From an uncultured Geobacteraceae bacterium (lineage in GTDB: Bacteria; Desulfobacterota; Desulfuromonadia; Geobacterales; Pseudopelobacteraceae), in assembly GCA_903875605.1 (NCBI GenBank), contig CAIQWT010000098.1, positions 1 to 52,464 of the forward strand: 52,464 nt of DNA, in the 5' to 3' direction. This document shows, piece by piece, positions 44,164 through 51,976 of this stretch. A program made the position numbers and the translations under genes. Under the pieces are notes generated by a model. That model ran no database searches and had not been told where the DNA came from. It was given only the letters and a program-made list of their open reading frames with translations. Each line of letters begins with the position of its first letter. The first letter of the stretch is position 1.

Positions 44164-45804
44164 ATGGATATAACCACATCTTGGGTAAAACCACCCAACG
44201 CCATTGGCGGCCTTGACCATCTGGCCGTTCAAGCCCCCTGCATAAGCCTTTACGGCAAAATGCTTCCTGGCATCACAAACGTTACTGACCGTGCCCGTTA
44301 CTACAGCTTTTATCCGTGGGTTGTCTGGTCACTTGAGAAAAACGGGCACTGTTATGGTGATACTTTTATCGATCTCTTCCGAAAAGCCGACTGTCTGTTT
44401 ACCCTGATTGCAGAAAGGCATGCCAAAGTATCCGGTGGTGAACGGGACGAACATGCAGCTGCAACTGTTGGCAGCGGCAATATGGCGGAGCCGGTCTCTA
44501 AAATCCGCGATGGACATTCGGTTCGTTTATCAGACTTTGCGTGTCGTGAAGGGAAAACACGATACTTCAAAAACAAGCTGGGAGGGCTCGGGCAGTATTA
44601 TCTCGGTGTGTTCCGTGAACTAAAAATGATGACCGGTGATTTGCTGACCGGCGTCAAAAATATTAGAGAAGTCGGTGGAGCGATGGCGGAGACTGTTGAT
44701 CGCTCTGTCAAAAGGGAACTGTTCTTTAAGACCCTTGACGAGGATACTGTTTCAGCTGCCCGGCTTGACGAACTGCATTCGTTTTGCCCATGCGCTTTGA
44801 ATGCAAGCGTAGAAGAGCATGCCAAGCTTTCGGAGTTGTTTTTTGGTGATGGACAGTTTTCAAACCAGGACGCATTGGCCCGACGTCGTTCGTTGAGAAT
44901 GTTTCTGTCACTGGCAGATGGCTTGGCACGATGCGGAGTGGCCATAGACATGGAACCATTCCGAGGATGTACGTACAGTGGCGCTTTCCCAGACAAGTCA
45001 AAATGGCTTCTTTCTGAACGTCTTGAAAAGACCCGCCAGCAATGGGCGGTTTATCAACGAAACGAATTGCTCTCCCTCGCAGTACAGGGAATATTTTTTG
45101 TCATACTCCATGCCTATGAAGAATCCGGTGAAAGATTCCATTCTGTGGAAGACCTTGCTCGCTGGTTTTTGGCGTCACCGGAAGTTGAGAGTCTCGATCC
45201 TGTTTTGGATTTGAATGATTCGGTTACTTCTCTGATCGGCGCATCCGGTTCGTGGCTCGCCACTATGGAGGATTGGACAAACGACAATCATGAAGTTCAC
45301 CTGGCTGGAAGAATTGCTTCTCTGTGCGGGAGTCGCGAGGATGCAGCCTCTAAACGATCAGCCATACTCATGGCAAGCATGAAGATCCTTATTGCACTGC
45401 AAAGCCGTCCGGAGACAAAAGTAGGATATAGCGACTTTGTCTTCCCTCCGAACTATCTCCAGGCGTATCCAATCAACCTGCAGACATTCAATCAATATAG
45501 TGCCAACACTTGGGGAAATTTGACGACAAGAGAGTGGATCGGCTGGCTGGCTACGACGTGGGGCATTCATACCCACCTAATGGTAGCTTTACGCAAATTG
45601 CGCGGACAATCGCAGTCCACATTTCGTATCAGACCATCAGACAAGGGTCTTGAAATCATCTCAGTCCCAGATGCTGTATTTACCTCTCCTCGTTTCAGGC
45701 AAGCTTTACGAATCCTGAAAGACATTGGAGCACTTGTTAAAAGCGGTACCGTCTGGACGGTCTCCGATTTCGGCAGACAATTCATGGAGGCTGCTGATGA
45801 GTGA
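44164..45804 (+). CDS. Unrecognised 546-residue protein paired with the PLD gene
   Basis: ATG 44164 follows GGGGA. The N-terminus is strongly patterned: PPNAIGGLDHLAVQAPCISL and GITNVTDRARYYSFYPWVVW. The middle is helical with GGLGQYYLGVFRELKMM. The C-terminus has FNQYSANTWGNLTTREWIGW and a winged-helix-like end, RFRQALRILKDIGALVKSGT followed by VWTVSDFGRQFM. I recognise no enzyme motif. It overlaps the phospholipase D-type gene by 8 bases, so the pair forms one unit. The pair may be the recognition/nuclease half of the surrounding helicase-methylase system, separated from it by CBASS. Confidence 0.75.
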   Translation: MDITTSWVKPPNAIGGLDHLAVQAPCISLYGKMLPGITNVTDRARYYSFYPWVVWSLEKNGHCYGDTFIDLFRKADCLFTLIAERHAKVSGGERDEHAAATVGSGNMAEPVSKIRDGHSVRLSDFACREGKTRYFKNKLGGLGQYYLGVFRELKMMTGDLLTGVKNIREVGGAMAETVDRSVKRELFFKTLDEDTVSAARLDELHSFCPCALNASVEEHAKLSELFFGDGQFSNQDALARRRSLRMFLSLADGLARCGVAIDMEPFRGCTYSGAFPDKSKWLLSERLEKTRQQWAVYQRNELLSLAVQGIFFVILHAYEESGERFHSVEDLARWFLASPEVESLDPVLDLNDSVTSLIGASGSWLATMEDWTNDNHEVHLAGRIASLCGSREDAASKRSAILMASMKILIALQSRPETKVGYSDFVFPPNYLQAYPINLQTFNQYSANTWGNLTTREWIGWLATTWGIHTHLMVALRKLRGQSQSTFRIRPSDKGLEIISVPDAVFTSPRFRQALRILKDIGALVKSGTVWTVSDFGRQFMEAADE

Positions 45805-48400
45805 GCGCGTCTCAATCCTCAACGAGATCAAAACCGGTGGCTATGAAGCGTCACTGATCACCACGTTCAATGCCTATCTTCCCTTCTATGAAGATGTTGT
45901 CCTGCGTCACCTTATGGGCAGCAGCATTCGACATAATGTCCTGATGATGGACTCCACACAGGCAACTCTCGCCGTTGATCGTCATCCACCCCGGTCTGCA
46001 GGACGGTTTTACACTCTGGCTCCCATAAAGGTTGCCGGGGCGTTTCATCCGAAAGTCGTTTTTCTGGTAGGCAAGAAGAAGGGCACGCTCCTGGTAGGGA
46101 GTCACAACCTCACTCTATCGGGGTTTGGCTACAATCGGGAAATGACCAATGTCATTCTCTGTAAAGGCGAAGACGATACTGAAGGTGTTGCTCTGCTGAG
46201 CTCTGCCTGGCAGTTCATCCTCGACTGGGCAGAATCACAGTCGGAAACATTGCCTGGTCATATCATCGATATGGTCAAGAAGGTTCAGGATTTTGCCCCA
46301 TGGTTGCAGAAAAGTGTAGGAACGTTACCAGATAATTGTCGGGTGCTCTCTGCTGGGACAAAGACACCAGCTCTATGGCAGCAGTTCACTGAATTTGCTG
46401 GGTCGGAGCCAACGAGCCAAGTTACCGTCAACGGTGCATTCTTTGATACCAAGCTGGCATTTATTGAGAGGGTTCGTGACGAACTTGCACCAAATGAACT
46501 GGTTGTCGGCATCGATCCGGCAACAGTCCAGCTATCTGTAGACAAAGAACTGCCTGGAGTTTCCTTTGTCAATTGCTCCAGGCTTGGTGTTGTTGCAGAG
46601 AAAGATGACAAGCAGGCTGGCTATCTGCATGCAAAATCGATCTTGATTCTACGGAATGACGGAGAGACTGTACTGGCGGTCGGTAGTGCAAATCCAAGCT
46701 ATCCGGCATGGCTTGCTCCCGGAATGACGCAAAACGTAGAGATGATGATTGCCCGTAAGGGTGTTGATGCCAAAGATGCTGCAGATGAACTTGGGCTGCC
46801 TGCGATTGCTTTGATGCCACCTGTGGAAGAAGATGACTGGCAGCAGATCCAGAAAAACTGGGAGCGTGATGATCAGTCTGATCAAACTGCCGGAGCGTCT
46901 CAGGTGGTCATTGCCTTGGCTTCAGAAAGTGATGTCAAATTCAAAGTGTCGGGGGATAACCTCCCAGGTGCTATAGAGTGCGAGATTGTCATTATTGGTT
47001 CTGATCATATTGTTAAACATCAGGCGCATCTGATTGGAAACGAGTATGTTCTCTCAATTGAAGGGTTGTCCGCACAGCCATCGATCCTCCGCTTCAGAAT
47101 ACTCGACAGGCAATTTACCGTACTGGTTCAGTATGTAAAGCAGATCGAAGGACTATCCAGAACAAGCTCCCAACGTCGGTTCAATGATGCACTGTCTTCA
47201 CTTGCCACAGGAATGCCCAATCTTGAGCATTTTGTGGACTGTATCAAGGAGATAATCAAGATCAGTGACACTGTTGCTATTACCAGAGGTACTACTGCAG
47301 CACCGGCACAGAGGAAAAGTAATGAAACGACCGCAACCCAGAAGGACGGGGCTGAGCTCTCCATCGGAATGGACGAGGTTGTGGAACAGGAACATCTGAG
47401 AAAGCAGAGATTGCGTGGTTCAGATGACCTTGCATATCTCCTGGATGTGCTGCTGTACAATCTGCGCGATGAAAACCCAGTGTTATTGGATGATGTACTC
47501 GAAAATCGTGATGCAATGGGGCGCTCCGAAGAAGAACAGGTTGACGCTGATGACGAAGATGAAACCATATCGTTACCTGTTAAACCGGAAAATGATAAGG
47601 ATTTACCTTCAGCAAGGAATCCGTTGAATGTGTGTCATTACAAGGTCAGCACTCTTGTGGGTATGGCGTGTGACAAGCTGGACGCACTCAAACAGGGACG
47701 ACTGGAATTGGCGCAGCTTGTCGTAATCATGGCGGGAATATTGTCGGCATTGAGGCTTCTTCGCGGGCTTGATGGCAAAGTGCCCTGGATAGCAGAAGGT
47801 CAAACGGCAGTTCCTATAAAGGAGTTACGTAAGCTGCTTAACAAAATTGCCGAAGTTGCCTATGACGGGGATAAATCTATCATCTGTCTTGATGGCAAAT
47901 CCATTCAGTTGTCCGAGTATGATGAATTTGCTCGACTGAAAGGACTGATTGTCTGGCTTGCCTGGAATAGCGGCATTACCTTCTCCGACAGAAAACCATT
48001 CAATGAATCGTCAGAAGAGCGTACTGAGCGGTTCGATAGCAATCGGCTCTATGTTGCAACTGCCCAGCTAATTGCTGGTGACGAGGATACCATAAATGAA
48101 GCCCGCCAGTGCATCGGGCAATTCAGTTCAATAGATATGGGCTGGCTGGATAAGCTGCTGGCAGTTGATCGGTTGATCCGTAACGCAATTAGCGATTCGG
48201 TTGCATTGCAAGATGGAACAATGGCAAAAGCGGGTGATTTCGGATTCAACACTTTGAACCCTGCATCAGGAGTCCGTGAATTATTGCCAACTGGTGGGTG
48301 TGACTGTGGGCTCTCGTGGCTAAACTCAAATCGTTCAAAGTATAAGCCGCCTGCGATTAACATTCGGACGATACCTTTTGCCAGGATATTAAAGGTATAG
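45797..48400 (+). CDS. Phospholipase D-superfamily (HKD) nuclease-like protein
   Basis: ATG 45797 behind GGAGG gives 867 residues. The first HKD-type motif is FHPKVVFLVG ... LLVGSHNLTLSGFG (about 83-103) and the second is YLHAKSILIL ... LAVGSANPSYPAW (about 276-300). These are the two halves of a PLD active site, as in the NucT/Bfil/DrmC-like nucleases. Residues 380-867 are not recognised and include an acidic, low-complexity stretch (EEEQVDADDEDETISLPVK). It is much longer than DISARM DrmC. Its place at the end of the array and the overlap with the 546-residue gene suggest a shared nuclease function. Confidence 0.8.
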   Translation: MSERVSILNEIKTGGYEASLITTFNAYLPFYEDVVLRHLMGSSIRHNVLMMDSTQATLAVDRHPPRSAGRFYTLAPIKVAGAFHPKVVFLVGKKKGTLLVGSHNLTLSGFGYNREMTNVILCKGEDDTEGVALLSSAWQFILDWAESQSETLPGHIIDMVKKVQDFAPWLQKSVGTLPDNCRVLSAGTKTPALWQQFTEFAGSEPTSQVTVNGAFFDTKLAFIERVRDELAPNELVVGIDPATVQLSVDKELPGVSFVNCSRLGVVAEKDDKQAGYLHAKSILILRNDGETVLAVGSANPSYPAWLAPGMTQNVEMMIARKGVDAKDAADELGLPAIALMPPVEEDDWQQIQKNWERDDQSDQTAGASQVVIALASESDVKFKVSGDNLPGAIECEIVIIGSDHIVKHQAHLIGNEYVLSIEGLSAQPSILRFRILDRQFTVLVQYVKQIEGLSRTSSQRRFNDALSSLATGMPNLEHFVDCIKEIIKISDTVAITRGTTAAPAQRKSNETTATQKDGAELSIGMDEVVEQEHLRKQRLRGSDDLAYLLDVLLYNLRDENPVLLDDVLENRDAMGRSEEEQVDADDEDETISLPVKPENDKDLPSARNPLNVCHYKVSTLVGMACDKLDALKQGRLELAQLVVIMAGILSALRLLRGLDGKVPWIAEGQTAVPIKELRKLLNKIAEVAYDGDKSIICLDGKSIQLSEYDEFARLKGLIVWLAWNSGITFSDRKPFNESSEERTERFDSNRLYVATAQLIAGDEDTINEARQCIGQFSSIDMGWLDKLLAVDRLIRNAISDSVALQDGTMAKAGDFGFNTLNPASGVRELLPTGGCDCGLSWLNSNRSKYKPPAINIRTIPFARILKV

Positions 48401-48502
48401 GCTCGGTATCTATGAGAGAAAACGTTCAGGAATTGGCTTAAAAATACTATCAAAGTCGAAGCGATAGATAGCCGTGTAAACCGACAATTCACTACGCAAT
48501 AG

Positions 48503-48588
48503 TTCGCAGATAACGCGAATAATGACTTGTTTAATATACTTTATTTACTTAGTATATGTAATATGTTAAAGTTCACACTATCTGCGAA
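48503..48588 (+). promoter_or_regulatory. AbiE operon promoter flanked by inverted repeats
   Basis: TTCGCAGATA (48503-48512) and TATCTGCGAA (48579-48588) are perfect inverted 10-base repeats 66 bases apart. They enclose an AT-rich stretch with TTGTTT (48527-48532) and TAGTAT (48550-48555), separated by 17 bases. AbiEi antitoxins in other bacteria bind inverted repeats upstream of their operon to repress it, so these arms are candidate AbiEi operators. Confidence 0.45.
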
Positions 48589-48609
48589 TATTCACATACT
48601 GGATATATC

Positions 48610-49419
48610 ATGAGTAAACTTACTGGAATAGGCAAACTTTCGCGAGAGCGGTTGGCAGAAGTCCTTAGGGCTACTAAGGGAACCGTTTCCGTCGCTCAGG
48701 TAGCTGATATTCTGGAAATCAACAATACCGAGGCGGCAAAGATTCTTTCCCGGTGGCATGAAAAGGGATGGGTATCTAGGGTGAAGCGCGGTTTGTACGT
48801 GCCTGTCCCGCTAGAAGCCAGTTCGGTCGATGTACCGCTTGAAGATGCCTGGTTGATCGCTGAGAAACTTTATGCTCCCTGTTACATTGGTGGCTGGAGT
48901 GCGGCAGAATACTGGGATCTTACCGAGCAGATATTTAGAACAACAATTGTGATGACAAGGCAGGTCCCTCGTGATCGTAATCCGGTCATAAAGGGAACCC
49001 GTTATCTTGTTTGCACGGTCAGTGAAATGAAAATGTTCGGCCTCAAGTCGGTATGGCGCGGTCAGGTGAAAGTTTCTGTTTCCGACCCTACACGAACGAT
49101 ACTCGATATGCTGGCCGAGCCGCATTTGGGCGGAGGGATCAGGTCGGTTCAGGACATGCTGCTGAACTATCTTCGTTCAGATATGAAAAACCTTGAACTG
49201 CTGATTGAATATGCTGGCCGCCTTGGCAACGGTGCAGTGTTCAAGCGACTTGGGTTTCTCCTTGAGCGAAATGCCCCTGACGAGCATGACACTATCGAAA
49301 AATGCGCTCAGCGGCTTACTAAAGGGAACACCAAAATTGATCCAAAGCTTAAGGCAGAGCGGCTGGTTTCTCGCTGGCGACTCTGGATTCCGGAGAGCTG
49401 GCTGAAGGAGAGTGTATGA
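48610..49419 (+). CDS. abiEi: AbiEi family antitoxin/transcription regulator
   Basis: The 269-residue protein has an N-terminal winged helix (LAEVLRATKGTVSVAQVADI, then KILSRWHEKGWVSRVKRGLY VPV). The AbiEi core follows with CYIGGWSAAEYWDLTEQIFR and SDPTRTILDMLAEPHLGGGI. In type IV toxin-antitoxin AbiE systems this protein represses the operon and offsets the toxin AbiEii without binding it. ATGA overlap couples it to abiEii. The ribosome site is weak (GGAT). Inverted repeats upstream may be its operators. Confidence 0.88.
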   Translation: MSKLTGIGKLSRERLAEVLRATKGTVSVAQVADILEINNTEAAKILSRWHEKGWVSRVKRGLYVPVPLEASSVDVPLEDAWLIAEKLYAPCYIGGWSAAEYWDLTEQIFRTTIVMTRQVPRDRNPVIKGTRYLVCTVSEMKMFGLKSVWRGQVKVSVSDPTRTILDMLAEPHLGGGIRSVQDMLLNYLRSDMKNLELLIEYAGRLGNGAVFKRLGFLLERNAPDEHDTIEKCAQRLTKGNTKIDPKLKAERLVSRWRLWIPESWLKESV

Positions 49420-50837
49420 TCGACCGCCAGGAATTGAGTGATTTTGCCAGAGAGCTTTCATTATCCCTTAATGTCGTTGAGAAAGATTACGTTCTTGGCT
49501 GGCTTTTGGCCGGGATTGCTGCCAATGAGGCACTGACCGGGCACTGGGTCTTCAAGGGTGGTACCTGCCTAAAGAAATGCTGGTTTGAAACCTATCGCTT
49601 CTCAGAAGACCTCGATTTCACCATTACAGAAGAATCACACATCGACGAAGATTTTCTACTTCGGACATTCCGGGATATTTCTGATTGGATATACGATGAG
49701 AGCGGCATTGAGATTCCTGCCGATCAGATCAAATTCAAGATTTCCAGGCTTCAGGGTGGCTCCTATGCCGAGGGACGGGTTTACTATGTCGGCCCTATGC
49801 AGCAGCGGCGGAACCTGGCACGAATCAAGTTCGACCTGACAACGAAGGAAAAGCTGGTGATGGAGCCTGAGGTGCGGGAAGTACATCATCCGTATTCTGA
49901 TCGACCAGCAGCGGGGATTCGAGTCAGCTGTTACTGTTTTGAAGAGGTTTTCGCAGAAAAAGTCAGGGCGCTGTCTGAACGGGAACGGCCACGAGACCTG
50001 TATGATGTCGTACACCTCTATCGCCATGACGAGATTCGACCCGACCGAGCGGTGGTAATGCAGACATTGCAGGAAAAGTGTGCATTCAAGAATATTCCGG
50101 TGCCGACCAGAGGCTCACTTCTGACCGAAAGCGCACGGGATAAGCTTTTGGCAGAATGGGAAGACATGCTCGCCCACCAGTTGCCGGTGCTTCCGTCGTT
50201 CGAGCAATTCTGGGCAGAGTTGCCGACTGTCCTTGATTGGTTGCATGAGGTCGCAGAGAAACCAGTACTCGCTGGCATTAAGATCAGAGAAGCCATCGAC
50301 GAATCTTGGCTCCCACCTTCAATGGTTCATGCCTGGCATGCGCCAGTCCCTCTTGAGTCGGTTCGTTTTGCCGCTGCCAACCGGCTATGTGTTAACCTTC
50401 AGTATCAGGGGACTTGGCGTCTGATAGAGCCGTATTCGCTGAGAAGGACAAAAGAAGGAAACTTGCTGCTGTGCACTATCAAACATGAAACCGGAGAACC
50501 GAGGTCATATCGAGTTGATCGCATTGAAGGGATTGAAGTCAGCACAACACCTTTCAGTCCTAAGTTCCTTGTTGAGTTGACCCCTTCAGGGCCTCTTCAC
50601 GTCCGCGATACTGAACGATCCATTTCGACAATTACCCCTCCAACCCTCGGAAGGAGTAGTGGAAGAAGTACTGCTGTCAAATCCTTGAGTTCAGGCCCCA
50701 AATACATCTTCAAATGTTCAGTCTGCGGCAAGCAGTTTACTCGAAAGTCCTATGATGGCACCTTGAACCCTCATAAAAATAAGCAAGGGTATCCTTGTTA
50801 CGGGACTTTCGGAACGCATGTAAAAACGGAATATTGA
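49416..50837 (+). CDS. abiEii: AbiEii nucleotidyltransferase toxin with WYL-like and zinc-ribbon C-terminal extension
   Basis: The 473-residue protein starts with the AbiEii nucleotidyltransferase (about 1-290): VEKDYVLGWLLAG, FKGGTCLKKCW, the DxD of FSEDLDFTI and FAEKVRALSERERPRDLYDV. Related enzymes add nucleotides to tRNA or use GTP to stop growth. It is longer than the usual 290-300 residues. Residues about 308-395 (ESVRFAAANRLCVNLQYQGT, RLIEPYSLRRTKEGNLLL, SYRVDRIEGIEVS) look like a WYL ligand-sensing domain. The tail (about 430-473) has CSVCGKQF and a later Cys/His pair like a zinc ribbon. The extension may sense a nucleic acid or nucleotide signal, which is inference. Confidence 0.85.
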   Translation: MIDRQELSDFARELSLSLNVVEKDYVLGWLLAGIAANEALTGHWVFKGGTCLKKCWFETYRFSEDLDFTITEESHIDEDFLLRTFRDISDWIYDESGIEIPADQIKFKISRLQGGSYAEGRVYYVGPMQQRRNLARIKFDLTTKEKLVMEPEVREVHHPYSDRPAAGIRVSCYCFEEVFAEKVRALSERERPRDLYDVVHLYRHDEIRPDRAVVMQTLQEKCAFKNIPVPTRGSLLTESARDKLLAEWEDMLAHQLPVLPSFEQFWAELPTVLDWLHEVAEKPVLAGIKIREAIDESWLPPSMVHAWHAPVPLESVRFAAANRLCVNLQYQGTWRLIEPYSLRRTKEGNLLLCTIKHETGEPRSYRVDRIEGIEVSTTPFSPKFLVELTPSGPLHVRDTERSISTITPPTLGRSSGRSTAVKSLSSGPKYIFKCSVCGKQFTRKSYDGTLNPHKNKQGYPCYGTFGTHVKTEY

Positions 50838-50884
50838 TACTTGCGGTACTTACGAGTACACCGTCCAGTAATAAGGAATTTTTT

Positions 50885-51160
50885 ATGACTAAAGCAGATA
50901 TTGCAGAACACATTCAAGCCGGAACCGGCCTTTCAAAGAAGGATTCCGCCGAAATGATGGAAGCCGTATTCACAATTATGAAATCAACGCTTGAATCTGG
51001 CGAGACTTTGAAAATATCAGGTTTCGGCAGTTTCATTGTCAAGCAGAAGGCTGATCGTCGTGGGCGCAATCCTCAGACCGGAGAGACAATCACTATCGAA
51101 GCCAGACGGATATTGACGTTCAAGCCGAGTAATGTGCTTAAGTCGGCAATCAATCAGTAG
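50885..51160 (+). CDS. HU/IHF family DNA-bending protein
   Basis: The 91-residue protein starts at ATG 50885 behind AAGGA. MTKADIAEHIQAGTGLSKKD starts the helical part and ISGFGSFIVKQKADRRGRNP leads into the DNA-binding arm, with the intercalating Pro in GRNPQTGE. IEARRILTFKPSNVLKSAIN ends it. The arm sequence is closer to IHF alpha than to HU. Longer starts upstream add nothing family-like. It bends DNA and may help expression, recombination or phage integration. It opens a small cluster with the phosphatase-like and SRAP genes. Confidence 0.88.
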   Translation: MTKADIAEHIQAGTGLSKKDSAEMMEAVFTIMKSTLESGETLKISGFGSFIVKQKADRRGRNPQTGETITIEARRILTFKPSNVLKSAINQ

Positions 51161-51161
51161 T

Positions 51162-51668
51162 ATGCAGAATCATTCAATAATCGTGTGCGGAGCAGATGAG
51201 CTGGATAGTTTTTCCACTGCGACGCACATCATCAGAATTGTAAACCCCAAAGTTGGAGATTCAAGGCCCAAATGGTTCAAAGGCGACTACCTCCAATTGA
51301 ATTTTGGAGATGTCGTGTCTGATGCTGATGCTCATGAATTTAATACACTACCACCCACAATCAACGATATTTGTCAGACATTGGAATTTTCAAGACAAGC
51401 TTGGAAAGTGAATAATGCAACAGTTCTTGTTTCATGCGATTATGGAGCTTCAAGATCTCCTGCACTCGCATATGTCATCTGGGCAGATAAAATTGGGCCT
51501 GGGAGAGAATTGGAAGCATTCACTCATATTATAGACATACGACCAGAAGCGATTCCAAACAACCTCGTTGTTTCATTAGGTGACATGGTGCTCAAGCGCA
51601 ATAACGCTCTAACAAAACCTCTGAAGGATTTTAATCAATCCATAATGGCGAATTTGGGCTTGCTATGA
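51162..51668 (+). CDS. Dual-specificity-phosphatase-like protein
   Basis: The 168-residue protein starts at ATG 51162, one base after the IHF/HU-like stop. The signature VSCDYGASRSPALAYVIWAD has the C-x5-R loop of cysteine phosphatases (Cys about 90, Arg about 96) followed by Ser-Pro-Ala as in bacterial members. The N-terminal part (FKGDYLQLNFGDVV, a D-rich turn) fits the general-acid region loosely. It may remove phosphate from protein or nucleotide substrates. The substrate is unknown. Its stop overlaps the next start (ATGA). Confidence 0.7.
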   Translation: MQNHSIIVCGADELDSFSTATHIIRIVNPKVGDSRPKWFKGDYLQLNFGDVVSDADAHEFNTLPPTINDICQTLEFSRQAWKVNNATVLVSCDYGASRSPALAYVIWADKIGPGRELEAFTHIIDIRPEAIPNNLVVSLGDMVLKRNNALTKPLKDFNQSIMANLGLL

Positions 51669-51976
51669 ATTCATCTAATTTAGAAATAAAAATTTTCAAG
51701 AATCCCGGAAATGCTGACCTAATTGAAGCTGCACATCAAACAGGCATCATTTACAAAACAATACTGGATGAATTCGGCAATCTGTATCTATGGGACGGTG
51801 ACTTGCTGTATCATCAGCAGGTAATGGAGCAGCATGGAATTCCTCAAGAGCTTTACGACACAGCCGAAAGATTTCCTAAAGACACAATTGGAGAGAAGCA
51901 ACTTGCAGAATACATTAAGTTTTGGCGGAATAATATCAAAGGTAAACGATTTGTTGATGGCGCTTGGTTAGATTGA
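51665..51976 (+). CDS. Small hypothetical protein coupled to phosphatase-like and SRAP genes
   Basis: The 103-residue protein begins in an ATGA overlap with the phosphatase-like gene and its stop shares one base with the SRAP start. It has no signal peptide or membrane segment. Visible pieces are DEFGNLYLWDGDLLYHQQVM, HGIPQELYDTAERFPKDTIG and AEYIKFWRNNIKGKRFVDGA. I recognise no family. The tight coupling on both sides implies a common role with its neighbours. Confidence 0.65.
   Translation: MNSSNLEIKIFKNPGNADLIEAAHQTGIIYKTILDEFGNLYLWDGDLLYHQQVMEQHGIPQELYDTAERFPKDTIGEKQLAEYIKFWRNNIKGKRFVDGAWLD

Noticed and set aside
26545-48400. Calling the whole array canonical DISARM
   Set aside because: DrmD-like and methylase genes fit, but the helicase is far longer than DrmA, no separate DrmB or short DrmC was found, and the order and extra genes differ.
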